Under the pieces are notes generated by a model that was not told the origin of the DNA, did not search any database, and worked only from the letters and a program-made list of their open reading frames with translations. Source: an uncultured Kiritimatiellota bacterium (lineage in GTDB: Bacteria > Verrucomicrobiota > Kiritimatiellia > RFP12 > DVOR01). Taken from it: DNA of 32,292 nt. A program made the translations under genes and the position numbers. Shown in pieces: positions 27,438-32,292 of this stretch. Location of the stretch: positions 1 through 32,292 of the forward strand of contig CALXSE010000019.1 of assembly GCA_944391085.1 (NCBI GenBank). The letters are read 5' to 3'. Position 1 is the first letter of the stretch. Each line of letters begins with the position of its first letter.

Positions 27438-28273
27438 TCCATCACCACCTCGATTGCCGGGTCGACGAACTCATGGAGCGCGTTCGCGATGAGGTTGTCG
27501 CGCGTGATGGCCGCGCTGCGGCAGCCCGCGCACATCCCGCGGAAGGCGATGCGCACCGTGTCCCCGTCCACGTCCACCAGCTCCACGTCGCCGCCGTCCT
27601 TCCTGAGCACGGGGCGCACCTGCTCCTCGAGCGTCTGCTCGATGAGCTTGATGCGCTGGAGGGTGGTCATCTTCCTGGCCGGCCTGGGCGGCTCGGCCGC
27701 GGCGGCCTGCGCGTGGTTCACCTCGTCGACGATTTCCTGGATGCGCTCGCGGCACATCCCGCAGCCGCCGCCGGCCTTGCAGTAGTTCGTCACCTCCTCG
27801 ACGGTGTGGAGGTGGTTCTCGCGCGTCACCCGCTCGATTTCCGCTCGCGAGACGCCGAAGCAGGTGCAGACGATCTCGTCGTTCACCTGCACCACGTTCT
27901 CCTCGCCGGTGCGGTAGTTGTGGATGGCGGCCTCAAGCGCCTCGCGGCCCATCACCGAGCAGTGCATCTTCTGGTCCGGCAGCCCGCCGAGGTAATCGGC
28001 GATGTCCTTGTTGGTGATCTTCTCGGCCTCCTCGAGCGTCTTGCCGATGACCATCTCCGTGAGCGCAGAGCTCGAGGCCACCGCGCTCGCGCACCCGAAG
28101 GTCTGGAACTTCGCCTCCGCGATGCGCCCGTCCGGCCCCAGCCTGAACATGAACGTCAGCGCGTCGCCGCACGCCAGCGAGCCCACCGTCGCCTTCCCGT
28201 CCGGGTTCTCGATCGCCCCGACGTTCCGCGGATGGCGGAAATGATCCATCACCTTCTCGGTATAATCCCACAT
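27434..28273 (-). CDS. nifU: NifU Fe-S scaffold protein (three-domain)
   Basis: A 279-residue full-length NifU. The IscU-like N-terminal scaffold has C35, C61 and C105 (SLACGD, TFGCAS, MHCSVM). The central [2Fe-2S] BFD-type domain has CTC (136-138), C171 and C174 (GGGCGMC). The C-terminal Nfu domain has MCAGC (C248, C251). Clusters are built here with sulfur from NifS. ATG 28273 is chosen because AAAGGAG precedes it and MWDYTEKVMDHF is the standard NifU start; longer in-frame sequence crosses the promoter. It is the first gene of nifU-nifS. Confidence 0.95.
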   Translation of the reverse strand: MWDYTEKVMDHFRHPRNVGAIENPDGKATVGSLACGDALTFMFRLGPDGRIAEAKFQTFGCASAVASSSALTEMVIGKTLEEAEKITNKDIADYLGGLPDQKMHCSVMGREALEAAIHNYRTGEENVVQVNDEIVCTCFGVSRAEIERVTRENHLHTVEEVTNYCKAGGGCGMCRERIQEIVDEVNHAQAAAAEPPRPARKMTTLQRIKLIEQTLEEQVRPVLRKDGGDVELVDVDGDTVRIAFRGMCAGCRSAAITRDNLIANALHEFVDPAIEVVME

Positions 28274-28307
28274 GGTTCGCGCACTCCTTTCCTGAAGGAA
28301 ACGCCAT

Positions 28308-28319
28308 AGTATAGCACAC
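28308..28319 (-). promoter_or_regulatory. Extended -10 promoter for nifU-nifS
   Basis: The minus strand reads GTGTGCTATACT: TGC then hexamer TATACT (28313-28308). The predicted start is near 28301, with a 28-base leader. It diverges from the nagA promoter. I see no clear Rrf2/IscR-type operator. Confidence 0.65.
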
Positions 28320-28340
28320 TCCCCGCCACCTGACGGCGGC

Positions 28341-28369
28341 TTGCGGGGACGGCGGGAAAGCGATATAGT
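28341..28369 (+). promoter_or_regulatory. Promoter for nagA
   Basis: TTGCGG (28341-28346), a 17-base spacer, then TATAGT (28364-28369): a standard -35/-10 pair without the TGn extension found at the other promoters. The start would be near 28376, with a leader of about 34 bases that includes AAAGGAG. Confidence 0.6.
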
Positions 28370-28409
28370 ATGAGGCAGTCTATGCAACACCGCTAAAGGA
28401 GAGCAGACT

Positions 28410-29573
28410 ATGGCTAAAGGTTTGATCAAACACGCGTACATCGTCAGCCCCGGGTATGAGCTCGACGACGGCGCCATCGTCATCGTGGACGGCAAGATCG
28501 CCCAGATCCTCGAGCCCGGCACGCCCTACCCCACCGACGCCGACTGGGTCTACGACGCCGAGGGCCGCCTGGTGATGCCCGGCTTCATCGACGTCCACAC
28601 CCACGGCGCCGCCGGCGTCGACGTCTGCGACGCCGACGACCCCACCGCCATCGAGACAATCGCCAAGGCCAAGCTCGAGGAAGGCTGCACCTCCTGGTGC
28701 CCCACCACCCTCACCGTCGCCGCCGAAGACCTCGAGAAGGCCCTCGGCCACGTCGCCGAATACCGCAAAAACGAGAAATACGCCAAAGTCCTCGGCGTCC
28801 ACCTCGAAGGCCCCTTCATCAACCCCGCCTGCTGCGGCGCCCAAAACCCCGCCTTCCTCCGCAAGCCCGACATCGAGGAAGTCAAGCGCCTCAACGCCAT
28901 CACCCCCGTCTGCCAGATCACCTACGCCCCCGAGCCCGAGGTCGGCGAAGGCGCCAAGTTCGCCCGCGAGTGCCTCGAGATGGGCATCGTCCCCTCCGCC
29001 GGCCACACCAAATGTTCCTACAAGGACTTCAAGGCCGTCTACGCCGCGGGCCTCCGCCACCTCACGCACTTCTGCAACCAGATGACCCCCCTCCACCACC
29101 GCGACATCGGCCTGGTGGGCGCCGGCCTCCTCCTCGACGACCTCCGCACCGAGATGATCTGCGACAAGATCCACCTCTGCCCCGAGATGATCGACCTGGC
29201 CTTCAACACCAAGGACACCGACGCCATCCTCCTCATCACCGACTCCATGCGCGCCAGCCACATGCCCGACGGCCCCTCCTCCCTTGGCGGCCTCGACGTC
29301 ATCGTCAAGGACGGCGCCGCCCGCCTCGCCTCCAACGGCGCCCTCGCCGGCTCCATCCTCCGCATGAACGTCGCCCTCAAGAACGTCCACGAGGTCACCG
29401 GCTTCCGCCTCTGCGAGCTCGTCAAGTGCACCTCCCACAACCAGGCCGTCGAGCACGGCCTCGGCGACGTCCTCGGCTGCATCGAGCCCGGCTACATCGC
29501 CGACATCACCGTCCTCGACGACGAAGACTTCTCCGTCCAGGCCGTCTTCGTCAACGGCGAGCGCCGCCTCTGA
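28410..29573 (+). CDS. nagA: N-acetylglucosamine-6-phosphate deacetylase
   Basis: A 387-residue amidohydrolase that removes acetate from GlcNAc-6-phosphate in amino-sugar use and wall recycling. Motifs: PGFIDVHTHGAAG with His63 and His65, GVHLEGPFINP with metal ligand Glu133, SAGHT with His199, THFCNQMTPLHHRD with His220, and ITDSM with catalytic Asp278. Length is normal. ATG 28410 has AAAGGAG upstream. Almost every codon ends in C or G with C dominant, more extreme than its neighbours, which suggests strong expression. It stands alone: no nagB, nagE or NagC-type regulator is nearby. Confidence 0.94.
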   Translation: MAKGLIKHAYIVSPGYELDDGAIVIVDGKIAQILEPGTPYPTDADWVYDAEGRLVMPGFIDVHTHGAAGVDVCDADDPTAIETIAKAKLEEGCTSWCPTTLTVAAEDLEKALGHVAEYRKNEKYAKVLGVHLEGPFINPACCGAQNPAFLRKPDIEEVKRLNAITPVCQITYAPEPEVGEGAKFARECLEMGIVPSAGHTKCSYKDFKAVYAAGLRHLTHFCNQMTPLHHRDIGLVGAGLLLDDLRTEMICDKIHLCPEMIDLAFNTKDTDAILLITDSMRASHMPDGPSSLGGLDVIVKDGAARLASNGALAGSILRMNVALKNVHEVTGFRLCELVKCTSHNQAVEHGLGDVLGCIEPGYIADITVLDDEDFSVQAVFVNGERRL

Positions 29574-29617
29574 GGCCCGCCCGGCAGGGCGCAAGGCCGC
29601 CCGCGTCAAAGCAAAAG

Positions 29618-29641
29618 GGCCCCCGGCAGCCGCCGGGGGCC
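29618..29641. terminator. Bidirectional intrinsic terminator between nagA and PEP-CTERM gene
   Basis: GGCCCCCGGC (29618-29627) and GCCGGGGGCC (29632-29641) form a perfect 10-bp stem with an AGCC loop. TCTTT follows on the plus strand and CTTTTGC on the minus strand. The two flanking genes converge here. Confidence 0.88.
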
Positions 29642-29663
29642 TCTTTGATGGCCGTGGGGCCGC

Positions 29664-30296
29664 TTACGCCGCGCGGCGGCGGAGCGCCACGCCCGCCACG
29701 CCCAGCGCGAGCAGCGCCAGCGCCGTCGGCTCAGGGACGCTGCGGATGTCCTGGGTCTTCGCCAAGGTGTCGATCTGTGCCTGCGTCAGCACGTCGTCGT
29801 AGATGGCGACGTCCTCGATCGTCCACGTCTGGCCGGCGGTGCCCGAGCCGTCCGCGAAGGTCAGCTCAATGCTGTCGCCGAAGGTAATCGAGGGCAAGTT
29901 CGAGGCATCCAGGCGGTCATCCAATTCGCCGTCGACGTAGAAGGCGATCTTGGAGGAGCCGTCGGCCTGGCGCGTGGCCGTCAGGATGACCGTGTGCGTG
30001 CCGGTGGCCGTCCCGGAGGCCGCCGCGCTCCACTGCGTCCCCATCCGAACGCCCAAGCCGTCCGTGCCGGAATAGGCCAGGAAGGCGCGTTCGCTTGCCC
30101 CAAAGGTGACGATGGGGCTGTTGGATTGGGCACCAAGACTAGCGAAGTCGCAGTCGACGACCAGGCAGACGGAGAAGCTGCCCGTCGCGCTGTACGTGTA
30201 GTTGGATTGATTCTCGCGCTCCCAGTCGATGGTCACCGCCTGGGCGGCGGAGAGGGCGAGGGCGGCGAAGGCCGCCGTGAGAAACGTCTTTTTCAT
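29664..30296 (-). CDS. PEP-CTERM protein with LamG-like (concanavalin-fold) domain
   Basis: A 210-residue exported protein. The signal peptide is MKKTFLTAAFAALALSAAQA (1-20). The body resembles a LamG/concanavalin-type beta sandwich: strands ending in KIAFYVDGELDDRL, then WTIEDVAIYDDVLTQAQID, the usual closing strand of that fold. The C-terminus is a PEP-CTERM sorting signal: VPEPTALALLAL, a hydrophobic stretch GVAGVAL and RRR. Such proteins are cut by an exosortase and placed at the surface; no exosortase is in the window. ATG 30296 has AAGGAG 12 bases upstream. Its leader is about 320 bases long and strongly structured, unlike other genes here. Ligand unknown. Confidence 0.88.
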   Translation of the reverse strand: MKKTFLTAAFAALALSAAQAVTIDWERENQSNYTYSATGSFSVCLVVDCDFASLGAQSNSPIVTFGASERAFLAYSGTDGLGVRMGTQWSAAASGTATGTHTVILTATRQADGSSKIAFYVDGELDDRLDASNLPSITFGDSIELTFADGSGTAGQTWTIEDVAIYDDVLTQAQIDTLAKTQDIRSVPEPTALALLALGVAGVALRRRAA

Positions 30297-30312
30297 GTTG
30301 CGGTGTGTCTCC

Positions 30313-30371
30313 TTCCCGCCCCGACGGATGACCGAAGGGACCCGGGGCGGGAAAGGGGAAGGCCCCTTCGG
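30313..30371 (-). promoter_or_regulatory. Interleaved stems (possible pseudoknot or switch) at the PEP-CTERM ribosome binding site
   Basis: Stem A pairs 30313-30322 (TTCCCGCCCC on plus) with 30344-30353 (GGGGCGGGAA): 10 perfect pairs. Stem B pairs 30332-30339 (CCGAAGGG) with 30364-30371 (CCCTTCGG): eight perfect pairs. The stems interleave, so they either form an H-type pseudoknot (connecting loops of 10, 4 and 9 bases) or exclude each other. The AAGGAG site (30314-30309 on the minus strand) starts inside stem A, so folding could gate translation. Confidence 0.45.
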
Positions 30372-30456
30372 CTTGTGCGCCACAGACACACGCCCGTGCG
30401 CGCACGCCTCGCCTTGCCACAACACCCCATAAAAAAGCGCACAGCCTTTCCATGTT

Positions 30457-30569
30457 CCTGTTGAGGCCCTGAGAAAGCCCTATCAAAGCACATGCAAAGA
30501 AAGTGCGCCAAATGACGCACTTTGCAGAACGTGTCGCTTTGATAATGAAAGTTCTCAGGTTTCAACAGG
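30457..30569 (-). repeat. 113-base imperfect inverted repeat, likely structured RNA in the PEP-CTERM leader
   Basis: Paired segments (plus coordinates): 30457-30464 with 30562-30569 (CCTGTTGA/TCAACAGG), 30468-30475 with 30552-30559 (CCTGAGAA/TTCTCAGG), 30481-30489 with 30536-30544 (TATCAAAGC/GCTTTGATA), 30490-30492 with 30532-30534, 30493-30495 with 30524-30526, and 30500-30507 with 30516-30523 (AAAGTGCG/CGCACTTT) around an eight-base loop. In all 39 pairs form one long hairpin with small internal loops. It lies about 50 bases into the predicted transcript. It could be a cis-acting RNA element, a small RNA, or the remains of a miniature inverted-repeat element. The DNA symmetry means either strand could fold. 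Confidence 0.7.
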
Positions 30570-30624
30570 CGACGTTGTCACGCAAAGTGAAGCGTTTGCC
30601 GCGGCTCTCCCACGGCGTGCCAAT

Positions 30625-30636
30625 AAGATAGCACAC
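30625..30636 (-). promoter_or_regulatory. Extended -10 promoter for PEP-CTERM gene leader
   Basis: The minus strand reads GTGTGCTATCTT: TGC then hexamer TATCTT (30630-30625), almost identical to the nifU promoter. The predicted start near 30618 puts about 320 bases before the ATG at 30296. Confidence 0.55.
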
Positions 30637-30720
30637 TTCCCCCACCCCTTTGCAAGCCTTTCTGCGCCGACCGGGAAGCGCGGCGGGCGCGAAGATGATC
30701 CGCGCGCCCGGCGGGCGGGA

Positions 30721-30732
30721 TTGTGGTATACT
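30721..30732 (+). promoter_or_regulatory. Extended -10 promoter for aspS
   Basis: TTGTGGTATACT: TGG then hexamer TATACT (30727-30732), the best match to the extended -10 pattern in the window. The start is near 30739, with a 31-base leader containing TGAGG. No -35 is evident. Confidence 0.65.
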
Positions 30733-30769
30733 GTCAGGCGATTTGCAATTATCAATCTGAGGCTTTGCC

Positions 30770-32292
30770 ATGCATCCTTACCGCACGCACACCTGCAACG
30801 AGCTCCGCGCCGCCGACGCGGGCAAGACGGCCCGCCTGTCCGGCTGGGTCTTCCGTAAGCGCGACCACGGCGGGATCCTCTTCATCGACCTGCGCGACCA
30901 TTACGGCCTCACCCAGGTGGTCGTCCACCCCAGCCGCAGCTTCTTCGGCGACATCGAGAAAATCAAGCTCGAGAGCGTCGTCACCTTCACCGGCGAGGTC
31001 GTCCTGCGCGAGCCTTCGACGGTGAACCCGGAGCTGCCCACGGGCGAGGTGGAGCTGGTGGCGAACGAATGCGTCATCGAGTCGGCCTCCGAGACCACCC
31101 CGCTCTACATCCCCGACGAGACCGACCCGGCCGAGGACATGCGCCTGACTTACCGTTACCTCGACCTCCGCCGCGAGCGCGTCCACAAGAACATCGTCCT
31201 GCGCTCCAAGCTCATCTCCTTCCTGCGCAAGCAGATGGAGGCCCACGGCTTCAGCGAGTACCAGACGCCCATCCTCACCTGCTCCAGCCCCGAGGGCGCG
31301 CGCGACTACCTGGTGCCCTCGCGCGTTCATCACGGCAAGTTTTACGCCCTGCCGCAGGCGCCGCAGCTCTTCAAGCAGCTCTTGATGGTGGCCGGGTTCG
31401 ACCGTTACTTCCAGATCGCCCCCTGCTTCCGCGACGAGGATTCGCGCGCCGACCGCTCCCCGGGCGAGTTCTACCAGCTGGACATCGAGATGTCCTACGC
31501 CACGCAGGACGACGTCTTCGCCGTGGTCGAGGACGTGCTCTCCAAGGCCTTCGCCGCGTTCGCCCCCAAGGGCTGGCAGATCGACCAGGCCCCCTGGCGG
31601 CGCATCCCCTACCGCGAGGCCATGCTCACCTACGGCTCCGACAAGCCCGACCTGCGCAACCCGCTGAAGATCATCGACGTGACCGACCTCTTCGCGGCGA
31701 GCGGCTTCGGCGCCTTCGCCAAGGCCATCGCCGGCGGCGCCATCGTCCGCGCCCTGCCCGTGCCGCAGATCAAGTCCAAGCCCCGCAGCTTCTTCGACAA
31801 GCTCGAGCCCTGGGCCAAGCAGGAGCTCGGCGCCAAGGGCCTGGCCTACCTGGTCTGGGACACCGACAAGATCAAGGGCCCCATCGCCAAGTTCCTCAAG
31901 CCCGAGGAGCTCGACGCCCTGGCCCAACGCGGCAACCTGAAGGACGGCGACGCCATCTTCTTCATCTGCGACACGGCGGAGAAGGCCCCCGCCATGATGG
32001 GCGCCCTGCGCAAGAAGATGGGGCAGGATCTCGACCTCATCGAGCGGGACGCCTACCGCTTCTGCTGGATCACCGACTTCCCCTTCTTCGAGAAGGATCC
32101 CGAGACGGGGGCCACCATCTTCTCGCACAACCCCTTCTCGATGCCCCAGGGCGGGCTCGAGGCGCTCAACACCAAAGACCCGCTCGACATCCTGGCCTAT
32201 CAGTACGACGTGGTGTGCAACGGCATCGAGCTCTCCTCCGGCGCCGTGCGCAACCACCGCCCCGACATCATGTACCGCGCGTTCGAGATCGC
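30770..32292 (+). CDS. aspS: Aspartate-tRNA ligase, 5' part (cut by window end)
   Basis: 507 residues are visible of a bacterial-type AspRS that is normally about 590 long; the gene runs off the right edge. An N-terminal OB-fold anticodon-binding domain ([32 protein letters not shown]) is followed by motif 1 region [32 protein letters not shown], motif 2 [19 protein letters not shown], and a GAD insertion. Near the edge comes the [11 protein letters not shown] and [16 protein letters not shown] region. Bacterial AspRS charges tRNA-Asp, and in some species also tRNA-Asn. ATG 30770 starts [13 protein letters not shown], with TGAGG upstream and an extended -10 at 30721-30732. Confidence 0.95.
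   Translation, partial: MHPYRTHTCNELRAADAGKTARLSGWVFRKRDHGGILFIDLRDHYGLTQVVVHPSRSFFGDIEKIKLESVVTFTGEVVLREPSTVNPELPTGEVELVANECVIESASETTPLYIPDETDPAEDMRLTYRYLDLRRERVHKNIVLRSKLISFLRKQMEAHGFSEYQTPILTCSSPEGARDYLVPSRVHHGKFYALPQAPQLFKQLLMVAGFDRYFQIAPCFRDEDSRADRSPGEFYQLDIEMSYATQDDVFAVVEDVLSKAFAAFAPKGWQIDQAPWRRIPYREAMLTYGSDKPDLRNPLKIIDVTDLFAASGFGAFAKAIAGGAIVRALPVPQIKSKPRSFFDKLEPWAKQELGAKGLAYLVWDTDKIKGPIAKFLKPEELDALAQRGNLKDGDAIFFICDTAEKAPAMMGALRKKMGQDLDLIERDAYRFCWITDFPFFEKDPETGATIFSHNPFSMPQGGLEALNTKDPLDILAYQYDVVCNGIELSSGAVRNHRPDIMYRAFEI

Larger units (their letters stand above)
30297..30769. other. 473-base intergenic region: long leader of PEP-CTERM gene plus aspS promoter
   Basis: This is the longest gene-free stretch and is visibly richer in A and T than the genes. 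It holds, from left to right: the ribosome binding site and interleaved stems (30313-30371), a T-run on the minus strand at about 30431-30436, the 113-base inverted repeat (30457-30569), a minus-strand promoter (30625-30636) and the aspS promoter (30721-30732). Short open frames on the minus strand (for example from 30565) run through the leader, but I see no good ribosome site or protein character in them. Confidence 0.7.

Noticed and set aside
26262..28273. nifU-nifS as part of a nitrogen-fixation cluster
   Set aside because: No nifH, nifD, nifK or other fixation genes are present. Many anaerobes use NifU/NifS as general Fe-S assembly proteins.
28380..29609. A 409-residue minus-strand frame opposite nagA
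   Set aside because: It is antisense to nagA and would run through the nagA ribosome binding site region; its Gly/Val/Asp-rich composition is typical of a shadow.
30293..30565. A 90-residue minus-strand frame in the PEP-CTERM leader
   Set aside because: It has no ribosome binding site and no protein-like character, and it starts inside the inverted repeat. A regulatory upstream frame cannot be excluded but is not supported.

Overview
This window is high-GC bacterial chromosome. Coding strands strongly prefer C (over G) in third codon positions, which leaves very long false reading frames opposite most genes. The gene set is that of a Gram-negative cell with lipopolysaccharide: WaaA, LpxA, an LptF/LptG permease, an Mla-type lipid transporter, an OmpA-like protein and ExbB/ExbD/TonB. 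It also carries a PEP-CTERM surface protein and complete NifU/NifS. This combination fits the Planctomycetota-Verrucomicrobiota-Chlamydiota group, most likely Verrucomicrobiota/Kiritimatiellota. That placement is inference from gene content, not from a search. I see no tRNA, rRNA, CRISPR array, insertion sequence, prophage or attachment site.

Layout. (1) 1-618, plus strand: the 3' part of waaA, converging on (2) 602-6034, minus strand: thyX-like, mrp/NBP35-like, a lipoprotein with a gingipain/caspase-like His/Cys pair, exbB, exbD, tonB and an orphan peptide-type ABC ATPase. From the lipoprotein onward the genes overlap by a few bases. (3) 6291-8609, plus strand: a 67-residue basic protein, folC and an RluA-type pseudouridine synthase, closed by a bidirectional terminator. 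(4) 8648-12857, minus strand: an exported coiled-coil protein, mlaE (with fused STAS domain), mlaF, mlaD and a PqiC-type lipoprotein, i.e. an MCE lipid-transport operon. (5) 13114-15534, minus strand: pheT. (6) 15683-16648, plus strand: a Tat-exported DUF362 protein. (7) 16879-18222, minus strand: gdhA. (8) 18396-26199, minus strand: a seven-gene unit ompA-like, lptF/G, lpxA, dCMP deaminase, an exported protein of unknown function, argH and ilvD. (9) 26262-28273, minus strand: nifU-nifS. (10) 28410-29573, plus strand: nagA. (11) 29664-30296, minus strand: a LamG-like PEP-CTERM protein with a very long structured leader. (12) 30770 to the end, plus strand: aspS, cut by the window edge.

Regulatory signals are unusually legible. 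Eight start regions carry an extended -10 promoter of the form TG(G/C)TAnnnT. They usually place the start site 25-40 bases before the ATG. The PEP-CTERM gene is the exception: its predicted leader is about 320 nt. It contains a 113-base imperfect inverted repeat (39 base pairs) and, next to the ribosome binding site, two interleaved stems that could form a pseudoknot or a switch. This leader and the protease-like lipoprotein inside the mrp/exbBD/tonB operon are the most unusual items in the window. All functional statements rest on reading the sequence and remembered family features; no database or folding program was run.
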